Shown one piece after another: positions 1 to 10,744 of a stretch of 64,000 bases of DNA. Numbering within the stretch: the stretch's first letter is position 1; each line of letters starts with the position of its first letter. The notes under the pieces are model-generated. The model searched no databases. It saw only the letters and a list, made by a program, of their open reading frames with translations, and was not told the DNA's origin. The DNA lies in contig JAJTUQ010000003.1 of the NCBI GenBank assembly GCA_021399445.1, forward strand, positions 3,906,001 through 3,970,000. Reading direction: 5' to 3'. Both the position numbers and the translations under genes were made by a program. This DNA comes from Xylogone sp. PMI_703 (Eukaryota > Ascomycota > Leotiomycetes).

Positions 1-424
1 CTTGCTGAGCCGACCCGAGGAGTGCTAGGTATGAGGCCATCCAGCCTATTCTATTGTCAGCATCAAAAAATTATCTGGTAGACAAGGGGCTGTACATTCC
101 AAGAACATCACCATTGTTCTGAACATTGCGCGGCGTCGCACCCCCGCGCTTAGCAGAGTTAAGCATGTGAACTTTATTTCGACTTTCGCGTTCTAGTCCA
201 TCTTGTATATCTTGTTTTAGAGCTCTCGCCGTATCTATGTTCAGTTTCACATCATCAGACCCCATCTTTATACTGTATGATTCCCATTTGTAGAAGAGTT
301 CCTGTGGGGGTATCGAATGAAGGCGCAGGATGGACTCCAATTCTGCAATTACATCTGGCTCCAGTTCTGCTCCGGCAGCCGGCGTAAAGAGCTCTTTAAG
401 CTCCATCTCGGTAGAATCCTCCAT
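1..424 (-). CDS. POL12: DNA polymerase alpha subunit B, N-terminal part (gene runs off the left edge)
   Basis: This is the 5' end of the gene for the B (Pol12/POLA2) subunit of DNA polymerase alpha-primase, which couples primase-polymerase to the replication fork in the nucleus. The start is the ATG at 424-422 (MEDSTEMELKELF). The first ~115 residues match the helical N-terminal domain of Pol12, with phrases such as LRLHSIPPQELFYKWESYSI. An in-frame stop at 73-71 is best explained by an intron. Two donors are possible, at 83 (GTCTAC, 38 bp intron) or about 97 (GTACAG, 52 bp), both using the acceptor just after 46. Exon 2 then reads LDGLIPSTPRVGSA, typical of the Ser/Pro/Thr-rich linker. The catalytically inactive phosphodiesterase-like domain lies outside the window. 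It is divergent from the Sec14-like gene across a 377-bp promoter carrying cell-cycle boxes. The family call is fairly sure; the splice choice is open. Confidence 0.85.
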
Positions 425-801
425 GATGGGGTTGACAGACGTAATGGGCGAGTCTCTCTTTTCGACTGCAATGCAGCGAGGTTACTTATTTAATACTTTC
501 AAAGGTTGACGCGTTTCGAGCGCGTTTCGCGTAAAGAGCTTCAACCCCTGCAAGGCTGTGAAGTACGGGGGTACCTTAGGCGTGAAGACGAGGCTGACAG
601 CCGCCAGGGCAAGCCACAAATTTAAGAGTATGTGACCGACTTTATCTCAATGTTCCCCTGACGGTCCAATACAGCCACGGGACTTCCAGTCTATCCGGAA
701 TTTTCGATTCAAATCGACCTCGAACTCATAAGGGGGTTAAAATCATCTTCTTTTCAAGTTTCTGAATCCGTTCTAAGCAATCCCGGACCCCATTGAAAAA
801 C
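425..801. promoter_or_regulatory. Divergent promoter POL12 / Sec14-like, with MCB/SCB-type elements
   Basis: This 377-bp region separates two divergent starts. At 509-514 it holds ACGCGT, the MluI cell-cycle box bound by MBF. At 525-532 it holds TTTCGCGT, which reads ACGCGAAA on the minus strand, a hybrid MCB/SCB form, with GCGCGTTT at 520-527 between them. Clustering within 25 bp, about 90-105 bp from the POL12 start, fits G1/S control of a replication gene. No experiment supports it here. Confidence 0.55.
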
Positions 802-1974
802 ATGTCGGAATCAAAGCCTATGGATCAGCCAATCACGAATGATGCCTCCTTGGAGAAGAATCTTACTGACCTGAAAATTGGAGATGGTAATGCCCAATCG
901 TCTCCAAATGAGAAGACCTCTACACCAAATGTCGATACTACACAGGCTTCTTCAACGGCTGCGTCCGTGCAAAATATCCCCCCTGGACCATTGAAGACAC
1001 CGATACTCCATCCTCTAGACGGTTGCATACCTGCGGCAGCCCCGGTGCTTACCGCTGAACAGCAGACAAAATATGAAAAGGTTTTAGAAGCTGTGAAGGG
1101 GTGGAAAGACATTCCATCCGGCAATGATACAGGAGGGCCCATCACTGACAAGGAGATATTCTGGTTGACCAGAGAATGTCTGCTAAGGTATCTGCGGGCC
1201 ACCAAATGGCATACAAATGATGCTATCAAACGACTGAAGGACACCTTGATTTGGAGACGGGAATACGGAGTAGAGGGTTTAACTGGTGAACATATCTCCC
1301 CAGAAAACGAGACAGGGAAGCAGATTATTCTGGGCTACGACAATTCTGGAAGGCCATGTCATTATTTAAATCCGGGCAGACAGAACACAGATCCTAGTCC
1401 CAGACAAATTCAACATGTGGTTTTTATGCTTGAGCAAGTATTAGAGCTTGCTCCGCCTGGACAGGAAACGCTTGCGCTTCTTATCAACTTTAAGACAAGC
1501 AAAAGTCGGTCAAACACAGCTCCAGGCATCAGTACGGGCCGAGAAGTCCTACATATCTTGCAGACCCATTATCCAGAACGTATGGGACGAGCTCTAATTA
1601 TCAATGGTATGTCCTTTCTTAATTGATATATTATTAATAAATGTATCCATGCTAACCAGTTAATAGTGCCTTGGGTAGTGTGGGGATTCTTCAAACTCAT
1701 AACTCCCTTCATTGACCCCATCACGAAAGAGAAGCTTCATTTCAACGAGGACATGCGGAAACATGTCCCTCCTCAGCAACTATGGACCGAATTCCAGGGA
1801 GAGCTGGAATTTGAGTACGAGCACGACGTATACTGGCCTGCATTGTTGAAGCTTACTGCGGAACGGCGAGCACAGCGATGGGAACGATGGGTGAACGCTG
1901 GCAAGCAATACGGAGAAAGCGAGACCTATTTAAAGGGAGGTGATGTTCCTAGTGTCAATGCGGTATCAAAATGA
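802..1974 (+). CDS. Sec14-like phosphatidylinositol transfer protein (CRAL-TRIO), Pdr16/Pdr17 type
   Basis: Two exons, 802-1606 and 1667-1974, are joined across a 60-bp GTATGT...TAATAG intron and encode 370 residues. The ATG at 802 (MSESKPMDQPI) is the first in frame. Residues 1-80 are a Ser/Pro/Thr-rich disordered tail. The CRAL-TRIO N-terminal helices follow (LLRYLRATKWHTNDAIKRLK), then the lipid-binding CRAL-TRIO fold with LLINFKTSK, the signature ISTGREVLHILQTHYPERMG and LIINVPWVVWGFFKLITPFI. This combination matches yeast Pdr16/Pdr17 better than canonical Sec14. Such proteins exchange phosphatidylinositol between membranes, affect phosphatidylserine decarboxylation and azole tolerance, and work in the cytosol, at lipid droplets or at the ER. 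The C-terminal WPALLKLTAERRAQRWERW helix is normal for the group. Nothing looks broken. Confidence 0.9.
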
Positions 1975-2322
1975 ATTGACCATAGATACCACTAGGGAGG
2001 AGCTTAGGAAATAGTTTAGTAGAGATACATATGATTTTAGATTTGTGTATGCAATTTTTAGATAGCGATCATACCCAACTAGGAATAATAATTATTTTTG
2101 AATCACTGCAGATATTTGATATTGGTTGCTTTCAACTTTAAATTGTAGGGGTCACTGCCTCTACTACGCTTCGGCTCGCTTCACATACAGTATCATTTAT
2201 CAATAGCCTCACCATCAACAAACTCGCCCCAAATTCTTAGCAATATCCAAGAATACAATGCCAAAGGTACAATTCTGATCAATACCGATGATACAGGACC
2301 TGTATATGGTCTACCAAACGAA
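1975..2322. other. Intergenic, Sec14-like 3' side and Trs31 leader
   Basis: No gene is seen. The Trs31 leader contains a short upstream ORF of six codons at 2258-2278 (ATG...TGA), ending 44 bp before the Trs31 ATG, which might lower translation. The rest is AT-rich 3' and 5' flank. Confidence 0.5.
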
Positions 2323-3080
2323 ATGGCATCCTCCCAACCGGCGAAGCCGCCACTAGGAATTCAATCACAGGCGCCGCGAGGCCCACAGAGCGGTCTACGG
2401 TACCCCTCCAGTGGAAAGACAATCTATCACCGACCACTGAATCGCACCAAAACAGCGGAATTAAGCCAGGCAAGCTTTGCCTACCTGTTTGGGGAAATGG
2501 TTAGCTATGCGCAGAGGAGGGTAACTGGTATTCAGGATCTAGAAAAACGGTAAGCTTCATGTCAATCCTTTCACGGCCATCTATCTTCCTCCCTGTACAG
2601 GACTTCGGCGCTGATATATGGATATCTAGTTTAAATGTCCAAGGTCATCCAATCGGGCTGAAGCTTCTAGATCTCCTTCTCTACCGCGAGCCACCACGCA
2701 CTCAGACTCGACCGCTTCATATAATTGCCCTCTTACAATTCATTACCACGGTGCTGTGGAAGCACCTCTTCTCTCGTCCTGCTGATGCGCTCGAAAAATC
2801 CTCCAATCCTGAAACACCCGACGAATATATGATTTCAGATAATGAGCCCCTCGTCAATCAGTATATAAGTGTCCCTAGAGAAATGAACCAGTTAAACTGC
2901 GCCGCCTTCGTCGCCGGTATTATAGAGGGTGTCTGCGATGGCGCTGGGTTTCCGGCTAGGGTCACAGCGCATAGTGTTGGCAAAGGAGAAGAAGGCGAGC
3001 TGTGGCCTGGAAAGACGGTCTTTTTGGTGAAGTTTCAGCCAGAAGTTGTAGAGAGGGAGGCATATTTAGGATCAAACTGA
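2323..3080 (+). CDS. TRS31: TRAPP complex core subunit Trs31 (TRAPPC5)
   Basis: Exons 2323-2549 and 2630-3080 are joined by an 80-bp intron (GTAAGC...ATCTAG) and encode 225 residues. The splice restores the family phrase LEKRLNVQGHPIGLKLLDLL; using the earlier CAG at 2598-2600 instead would hit a stop. Residues 1-45 are a Pro/Ser-rich extension common in filamentous fungi. The Bet3-like TRAPP fold follows: ELSQASFAYLFGEMVSYAQ, a spacer, then EMNQLNCAAFVAGIIEGVC and GFPARVTAH. Trs31 is a core subunit shared by TRAPP complexes, which act as guanine nucleotide exchange factors for Ypt1/Rab GTPases in ER-to-Golgi tethering and related traffic. It is convergent with the small minus-strand gene downstream. 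Confidence 0.92.
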
Positions 3081-3370
3081 ACAGTAATACTTCGAAGATG
3101 ATTAGAGGGGCTTTTATAAGGGTATCACAGTCAGGCGTTAAAGGCATTGCACGGAGTCCAGGTATCGGGAGATTCTTGGATGGACCAAGCCAGGTATTTA
3201 CCATTCCAAAATAAACAAAAGAAGTGCTTCACAACTGAACTGTGCTGTTAACTCCTTGAACTATACATTGGTCCCGTGCCTTCCTAACGCCTTAGTGATA
3301 CAGAAAGGGTATTTCCACGCCGCTACCAGATGAGAGGTAAAATAACCCGGCCTTTTCTGAATTACATTCC

Positions 3371-3739
3371 TTATCTTGGCAGGGTCCTTGTCGTTGTCTT
3401 CATTCCAATTCCGCCAGAACCAGTCGAAGTTGACGGGCCTTTTTTCATTAATTCCGCAAGACCGAGGTCCTTCCATGCCGCTTCTTTCTTCGCCTGCGTC
3501 GCTCTTTGAATTCCAAATGCGGCATGCTGATCAGGGACCACATCATCTTCATCCTCTGGATTTATAGGCTGATTGTGAGGGGGGACGTATATCTCATCGT
3601 CAGGCAGTTTATCCTTACAGAAATCCTCAAAGAGATCTGCATCTCGGGAACGCGTGAAGTGAACATATGTGTAGTTAGAGTCCTTGGACTGGCATTAATC
3701 AATACCAGCACTCATCATTAGAAATATGGACAGTACCAT
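3371..3739 (-). CDS. Small uncharacterised protein, 106 aa
   Basis: I do not recognise this protein. On the minus strand an ATG at 3739-3737 can be joined over a 48-bp intron (3736-3689, GTACTG...GCCAG) to an open exon 3688-3371. The result is 106 residues beginning MSKDSNYTYVHFTRSRDADL. The product is hydrophilic, with an acidic Pro/Asn/Asp stretch (PHNQPINPEDEDDVVPD), a likely helix (QRATQAKKEAAWKDLGLAEL) and a Gly/Ser/Thr-rich tail. It has no transmembrane segment or cysteines suggesting metal binding. Compositional order and the clean splice suggest a real gene, convergent with TRS31 and divergent from RPS29. The initiator exon is a single codon, which is the weakest part of the model. 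A further 3' intron could change the tail. Confidence 0.5.
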
Positions 3740-4336
3740 GATTGGATATTTTGTGGCGGTCTCATATAATATCGTCTATTTAGATGAACAGAAAAGCGTT
3801 CAGAGCGAAACTTGAAGCTTTGCTAAGAAAACCGTCAGACTCTAACTCTTGTTAATAAATTCAAGACTCCTAGATCTAGTAATGTACCTGATTGCAGTTA
3901 TATTCTTTGACCTTGAGCCCAACTATTATTTTACAGCAGACAATTTGTTAAGGCATCACGTGTACTACTGACATTACCACAACGCGTTCCTTTGTTAAAG
4001 ACAAAACTCTGGGTGAGTTTTGTGCCTTAGGCAATAAAGTATCTCTTACACGTGATTATGAGACTCTGGGCTCCTGTAATGCTCTGCTTCAAATAGAATA
4101 TTTGAACTCAGCGATGTCTATGCAAGGGACAGTTTAAAGTAATCGCATATATACATCTTACAACAAGCTCGAAATTATCCTTACAAGGCCACAGAGCCCT
4201 AGAACCTTTTTGTTCTGTAGAGCATATTGCTATATCGGCACTTACCGTCCGCCGTACCAGATTTGGCCAGGTCCTAAGCGATTAACTTCTTCCCACAATC
4301 GCAAATCCAAAAACACCACAACACACATCGCCCATC
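3740..4336. other. Intergenic: divergent small protein / RPS29 promoter
   Basis: This is about 600 bp without a supportable ORF. It should hold the RPS29 promoter and 5' leader on the right. I see no clear TATA box or recognisable ribosomal-protein-gene element. Confidence 0.45.
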
Positions 4337-4684
4337 ATGTCTCACGAATCCGTCTGGAACTCAAGGCCACGAACTTACGGCAAGGGATCGCGACAATGGT
4401 ATGTCTTCTAGCATCTCGCGAGCTTATCCTGTGGAGATCATTCGGTCAACTTTGAGTTTGAGAATAGGGCAATTGTTTAGGGCAATTTCACTAATTCTCA
4501 ATTTTCTACAGCCGTGTCTGCACCCACAAAGCCGGTCTCATCCGCAAATACGGCCTTAACATCTGCCGTCAATGCTTCAGAGAAAAGTCCTCCGATATTG
4601 GATTCGTCAAGGTATGTGTTGCTTCCTTACAACTAAGTTAGCAAGAGGATACAGAGCTAAATTATTTTTGTTCAGCACCGTTAA
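4337..4684 (+). CDS. RPS29: 40S ribosomal protein S29 (uS14)
   Basis: Three exons (4337-4398, 4512-4611, 4676-4684) encode 56 residues, exactly the family length. Introns are 113 bp (GTATGT...TACAG) and 64 bp (GTATGT...TTCAG). The last exon carries only two codons (His-Arg) plus the stop. The protein starts [20 protein letters not shown]. It holds the uS14 zinc-binding Cys4 set, CRVC and CRQC, on either side of [14 protein letters not shown], and ends DIGFVKHR. It sits in the head of the cytosolic small ribosomal subunit near the decoding region. The splice sites are unambiguous because each junction falls within invariant residues. The high share of intron sequence is usual for fungal ribosomal protein genes. 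Confidence 0.97.
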
Positions 4685-5252
4685 ACCAGCCCTAAATTTA
4701 CGCTTGGAAATCAAACGCTACGGACCGATGATGCGGTAATCTGGTGGATTTGCAAAAGGAAACTGGCATGGAGTTTACGGTATCATAAAACCGAGCATGA
4801 CGGATTGATTGTTGGTGGCCGTTCACCGGGGGTGGATGAATAGCGAATTTCTATTCAATGGGTTTATATACAATGGATTGCTCTTGAATTAAACCATATT
4901 CCCCCTATAACATTCAAGTGACTGGATGGTCTTCTCATAATGATATTATCAAGTGCGCCCGCTCGGAGCCTTGCAAGCCAGGATAACGCCCGTAGGAAGG
5001 CGAAATACTTGGCACAGTAGAAGGTTAATGAATAGTACTGGCTCAACGCTTTCTACTAGTTTTAGACTGATTATTCGGGAAACAATTCTACTCTGCAGCA
5101 TTTCGCTGATGTGGATATAAAGATTTCTTGTTGGTATATATGATAGGTTTTGTAGTTCCCAAAACCCCGCCCATTAAGTATCCAATAACACCAAATCAAA
5201 GATATGCCAACACCAACGCCGATAGCCTCCCCTATTTATGATGAATCTAGCT
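4685..5252. other. Convergent intergenic region RPS29 / NAD kinase
   Basis: This is 568 bp between two 3' ends. I see no gene or RNA here; it presumably holds both 3' UTRs and polyadenylation signals. Confidence 0.45.
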
Positions 5253-7169
5253 CTAGCCGGACCATTCTTTGAAACCCTTTTGGCGTTGCCTTGTGTTCCA
5301 ACCTAACTTCCCACTAATACTATTGATCCAGTCCTCTGATCTCCTTCCCTGCGGCATAACGTTTGCGAATGGAAATCGACTGGCACTAATAGTAACGTAG
5401 TCCCCAGGATGTAGCTCAACCCTCTCTCTACCATCAAAACTTGCCCAGCTACTAGTTCTGGCGTCGTAGGGGACACCAATACGAAGTACTATTGTATCTG
5501 GCAAGATGATTGGACGGAAAGACAGTGTGTGGGCACAAATTGCTGTGACAAGAATTACTGGATTCTCTGGATGACAGAGAGATCCACCTGCCGCGAGATT
5601 ATATGCAGTTGATCCAGTAGGAGTAGCTACACATATCCCGTCCGCCTGGATAGAGGTAAAGTGTTCGTCGTCTCCAAATAATTCCGTAGAAGACATCGCT
5701 GAACAGAGATCAGTAAAGCCCTATAAGTCTTCTGAACCACGATTTTACTTACTAGGGTTTGGACCACGGTCAACTACAATGTCATTCAGAATCTCATAAG
5801 TTCCGTCGGGCCTGTGTGTCATTTCATCGTCCTTCTCTTCACCAATTAGTTCTTCTATGAGGTCACGCTTGCGCTCCGAATCGTCACTTTGATCCCCGTT
5901 GATGTCATCCTTATCTGCTATTCTTTTCCTTCCCTGGCTCCTCATGACTGTACCTTCAAATCTTAGCCTCAGACTAATTGTTACACCCTCTTTGAAGGCC
6001 TTTTCCAGGGTGGTTGGATAGTCCGCAAAATCAAACTTTGTCAAAAAGCCCAAGCTACCAAGGGCAAAACTTAAAACAGGGGGCACGACGCCCTGGAAAA
6101 GCCAACTAGCATATAAAACAGTACCATCACCACCGAGTGTAACAACGAAGTCAAACGTATGTGGTTTTGTCCGACACAGTTCTTCTGTCCAGTAACGCAG
6201 TCTAGGCCCATTTTTGGCACCTGTGTCGCAGTTTCCATTCGCTTCACTGCTAATGTTCTCTTTCTCAAGCTTTTCAATTTCCTCCAGAATACCCTTCTCA
6301 TTGAACTTCTTGTTTGCCTTAAAGTTGTCCTCAACGTACACGACATATCTGACGTCACGCTCTGGGCTCAGCAACCATCTTGCTAGCTCTCGTGTCATAG
6401 CAATTAAACTCTCGTCATGAGCCTTTGTGAGTAGGAATACCGTCTTAACACGCAACTTAAGGCGGACACTGCCAAGACGCTTGCTCAATTCCCTCACGCC
6501 CCATGCCATATCGGATAATTGTTTTTTGGTTAAAAGCCGACTCCGAACAGCACTTTGTTCATCTTGTAACGCGGCATTGACTTTATCCAAATGGTTTTTC
6601 GCAAGGACCTGGCCAGCGTGGTGCTCCCTCCATGACCTTTCATCTTCTTGACCAGGAGTACTATTACCCACGATATGATTGAGCCCTTCGCGAATCACCT
6701 TGGGGGCAGCTGGGGTAGATTTGCTAGGTTGTTCTCCAGCAAGTTCTACAATATCATCAAGCATGCCATCCGTGGAGGCTCCATGTCTTTGTTGGCTTTC
6801 CAATAGCTTATGTAGGTAGCAATCTGTATTCTTCTTATGAAAGATGCCAGAGGGGTGATCGGTGGGTATAAGAGAGGACTTTCGGCGATGAGCATTCCTT
6901 TCGTCAAAGACTACCTGTATCGCATATCATTGGCCTTCATCATCCATTCTCCTGAAAGTATTTGGATTCAAACCTCGAGAGCATTCTGAAGCTCAGTATC
7001 CCCATCACAGGGGTCAGTTCCTGCCTAAACATTGTCTCTTTAGCACTAGATCTTCTATGAGATGTACCAGTGAATTTTGACAAACCTCGGGCTGTGGACT
7101 GGATACAATTGAATAGTCATCACTCCTACTCCGAAACAATTCATCCTCGTGGTCAGCTGGGTTTGGCAT
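5253..7169 (-). CDS. ATP-dependent NAD kinase
   Basis: Four exons on the minus strand (7169-7086, 7024-6974, 6914-5753, 5698-5253) give 580 residues. The enzyme phosphorylates NAD to NADP. It shows the NAD kinase hallmarks: TLGGDGTVLYASW near residues 305-315 (GGDGT diphosphate-binding loop), ALGSLGFLTKF, and ADGICVATPTGSTAYNLAAG near 450-470. The start MPNPADHEDELFRSRSDDYS is reached through two small introns (GTTTGT...GTTTAG and GTTTGA...ATACAG) that keep the frame through a 17-codon exon 2. The third intron (GTAAGT...TTCAG) restores GPNPTMSSTELFGDDEHF. The basic, Ser-rich N-terminal region (about 120 residues) and an acidic insert (DDINGDQSDDSERKRD) before the C-terminal domain are typical of fungal cytosolic forms. 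The catalytic core is secure. Exons 1-2 are inferred from splice signals alone. Confidence 0.92.
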
Positions 7170-9079
7170 TTTTGGCGCTGACCGTAAGTGAAAATTCTTT
7201 GTAGTGTTTTGGCATCAAGAGATTTGGTTGATGCACCTTTGATTACTACTAGGATCAAGTGACGTCAGGGATCTCATAGGCGGGCCTCTACGGCGGGGCA
7301 CCGCTATAGTGCAGGTCTACTGTGATTAGAAAATTGAAACGACCGCATGTGTACCACGATGTCTAGATCTACTGTTCACTCCAGTTCCCTTCATACATGG
7401 TGTGATATAGCAGTTGAACTGCCAGATAACACCCGTCTATCCATAGCGAATCATGGGCTCGTATTTACTAGACCCCTACACAAAACATAACTCCTCTGCA
7501 ACTACCTGGGCTCTTTATTAAGCAATCTGACCAGGTACAGAATTAAACATCAATAACCCTGTTTACGGAGTAAAATTCCCAGGTATACAGTGATCTTTGG
7601 ATGGTATGATTCTGTAAGGTGGTCTTCGATAACAGGAGCCAATCAGGTGATGTATCGCTCCGACTATTAGTCCGACTTCTCCCCCCTATTTCCCGAATTC
7701 CTACTTTTAAAACTTTTAAAACACCATAAACATGCTGAAATTGGTTTGGCCTGTGACTCTAGGGGTGCGAACCATCCCACCTACAAGCGTAGCTTGTATT
7801 CTTTAGATTAATTTTATTCGTATTTCTTTGGCTAGAGATATGCTCTATTCACTTTCTACAATCTCGCTCTTCCTTGCTGTCTCTATTCACTTCTCTACAA
7901 TCTCATTCTTTTATAGTTTTACAATCTCACACGTACATTATCGGCATTTTATCTTCTTTCCTCTCTTCAAAATCATACATCTTATGCCTCGATCAAACAA
8001 CATGGATATAGATAATGATGAGGATACTGGGTACTCGATTCTGGAGATCTTATAACAGAAGCACTACTTAATAGTCAAACTGACTGGTTCGTTACTACTA
8101 ATCCAACACATAAAGACAAGTAATTTGTAGGTCTGCGAGTATTTTTGGGATATTTTAGGACTCACTCTCAACCCTGATCGGCGCAAATGAACGCTATTGA
8201 AGTCTCGTCTCTGCAACCCGAATCAGAATTCTACGCAATTCGGCCATACTGTTTGTGGGAATGAAGGCTCAGAACAAGGTAGATGGATGCAACATGTAGG
8301 TGAAAAGCTACGGCCGTGACGAAGTGACTCTACAAGGCCATGCTCTCGCCTTTCCGATGCGAAAGCTACCAATCGAGAAGGTATCGCTTTTAACCTAGAC
8401 GTTGTCATTATAAAGGCCCATGGACGAACTGCTCGCGAAATTGCGTTTGACGGAGGGGCTTTAATGGTTGGCGAACTCAGAGTTTCATGGTTGATTCATT
8501 GAACTGAGAATCATTTTGGAAACAAAAACCTGTTCATCGATGTTCAGATTCCTGATAGCAATTTTCGGAAACTAATCGGTATGGATTGGAGCCACCCAAG
8601 TTTTGAGATAATGTACTGACATTGTAAAACGAAGCCCAACCAGCTCTTTACATGCAGAAGTTTAATGTCAAATACGGCTTCCTATCAACCTACCAGGAGA
8701 CTATATTTTTGGTGAAAATGAGTGATATTTCCAGCACGCTCATGCTCAAACATTTGCCAATCATTCTTTCCGCAACATCAAACTTGACAACTATATCATT
8801 GCGAGAGTGTTTCCCAGCAGTATAATAACTCACAGAAATTAGGGGTAGCAAGCAACCTTAGAACTACGGGGATGCCAAGCGATATAGATGCCAGGTGTCT
8901 TTTGCTAAGATGTGGAATATTATAGTATCATTATTAGTACCATAATGCAACTCTGCATTTATGATATGACTACTATGCTTTTCTGGATCCACCACTATAT
9001 TCGAGTAGCTAATTAGACACACCAATAACGGGAGAATTATGTTTCTGAACTCAACTCGGAGTTTTAGAGCTTGTGTGGT
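7170..9079. other. Gene-poor tract with decayed coding remnants
   Basis: No intact gene is supportable. From about 7985 an open stretch (MPRSNNMDIDNDEDTGYSIL) meets a stop. It continues in another frame as TEALLNSQTDWFVTTNPTHK, as expected after an indel. Near 8380-8600 phrases such as LDVVIIKAHGRTAREIAFDG are interrupted by stops. I take this as an old, unidentified gene remnant. The rest is AT-rich, with TACGGAGTA at 7564-7572. Confidence 0.35.
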
Positions 9080-9963
9080 CTATCGTAACCGGTCCAATTG
9101 CCATCTGAACTTTGCTCTATTCATCCACTGCTTGTCCTGCAGTTTTTCTTTGCCCCCAAGCTCATAGTCTTCATAATCAACAATGTAACTATAGTTATCA
9201 GCTATTTTTCTACACAGGAAATGATCAGTGAACCATCGCACTGACCATTTACAATTTTCTCTGTCCCACACCAGGTTCCTTATTGCCTCGTCTTGAGGAA
9301 CGACTCCGCAACTATACACATCCCTGCGCGGCTCGTTATTAACATTCTATGAGTTTAGGTATCAAGCGATCATACACCAGTGCTTCATGGAATGCTTTCC
9401 TGATTTGCTCACGTTCCTCCTCAGACATCTGCCAAAAGTTCCGCGGTGTAACCCCAGGCACCTTCTCCATAAATAGCCATACTAGATAACCTCCAGGAAG
9501 TGGCATATCCTCAGTCTGGATCAAACCGTACCAGCCTAAAAATTTCGGACATGACTTGCAGCCAGCTTTCGTGAGATAATAAAGACACCTCGCTTCCCTT
9601 GTTGTGGATGGAGCAAGACTGTCAGGATCCTCAAGCTTTGGCATCTCCTTAGGAGTAACTCTAGATGACAATACTTTAGGAGTAACTCTAGAGGACGATA
9701 CATTCGGTAGTCTAAAATATATCAATCAAGGCGATACGTATCACATTTTAGGGTCGCCTACTCCATTCGTAGTTTCACTATTGCCTCTTTGCCTATACAG
9801 GGACCTTTCGTTTGCCTAGCAATGTACACAGCTGTTGCTTCACGTGGAGTAAGGTCGATAATCTCTCTGAGATCTTGTTCACTAGCTCCCATGCATTGCC
9901 TTCTAGATAGACCGTATCATTGTCGAATCTATCACGAATCCATATCCATGAGTACCTCACCAT
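9080..9963 (-). pseudogene. Broken copy of the kinase-like gene at 10745-11639
   Basis: On the minus strand this copy starts at the ATG 9963-9961. It reads WIWIRDRFDNDTVYLEGNAW and then NKISE, matching the intact plus-strand neighbour, but loses frame near 9865-9875. The next matching block (IIDLTPREATAVYIARQTKG) lies in a different frame. The intron after KLRME is conserved in position (GTAGGC...TTTTAG). Exon 2 carries a 27-bp tandem duplication and reads on to VYDRLIPKLIEC before two stops near 9335-9342. Matching sequence then resumes in another frame (DVYSCGVVPQDEAIRNLVWD), and the third exon can be joined to YIVDYEDYEL. The putative catalytic Asp/Asn pair (QDEAIRN) and DYED survive. Two frameshifts make function unlikely unless introns are misread. 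It is head-to-head with its paralogue. Confidence 0.7.
9649..9692. repeat. 27-bp tandem duplication inside the pseudogene exon
   Basis: The 17-mer TTAGGAGTAACTCTAGA occurs at 9649-9665 and again at 9676-9692, period 27 bp. On the minus strand this is two copies of a nine-residue unit (SSRVTPK plus two). The intact paralogue lacks it. Confidence 0.85.
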
Positions 9964-10744
9964 GGTTGTCAATCTGCGACGATGGTGACACCACTAGTGG
10001 AACTATTAAAAAATAAAGCAAGGTATCTAGGTATCTGACGAATATACCGTAGGCCAAGATAGGTTGTTCAAGGTGTGTTAAAGAGAAGAATTTGGGAAGA
10101 GTTTCAAAACTCCATATATTATAAAGCAATCAAAGAGACCCTTTAAGCCACCCAAACTACACTATGTCACTATCGGTAGGATGTTGCCCGTAGTGATTTA
10201 GTAAATTAGTATAGCGTGATGTCACTATAACTCGTGACTACACCCGAGCTGAAGGCACTCCAATTCTGTTAGCCAATTGCAAACTTCAGGCACTCAACTC
10301 CCTAAGCGGTTAGCACGTTAAACGTACTCGCAAAATTTCGATGCTAAATGTTATATCTCTACAATTAGTATGATAATTATGAAGTAAATTTTTGGGATCT
10401 ACTATAATTAACTCACTATAATCACAAGTTTGAGTATAATAAAATGCCAAACACAGCTGTCGTATGCACGTTGTGGCAGTGACACTCCGCACGCCATAGC
10501 ATACGTGGGACGAAGCACCGAAATACTTAACTAACTCACTGCGTGGTTCACTAAATTTTGCTAATAGCTTTGTCAAACAACATCCAGGGTTCTTGAAAAG
10601 TGAGAACAACTGTATGACCTCATGCTATCGTAACCACACAGTAATTATAGTAAGCGTAACGCCAATAATAATACCATTCTTCAAGTACATTATTATAGAC
10701 TACTTACTTCTTCCATCGCTATTAACTTGGGTGAATTCACTGTA
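9964..10744. other. Region between the head-to-head kinase-like copies
   Basis: This is AT-rich and has no supportable gene. Near 10155-10235 the string ATGTCACTAT recurs, and an imperfect hairpin (AGTATAG...CTATAACT) surrounds one copy. That could be the scar of a small inverted-repeat element or chance. It should also contain the promoter of the intact copy. Confidence 0.4.
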
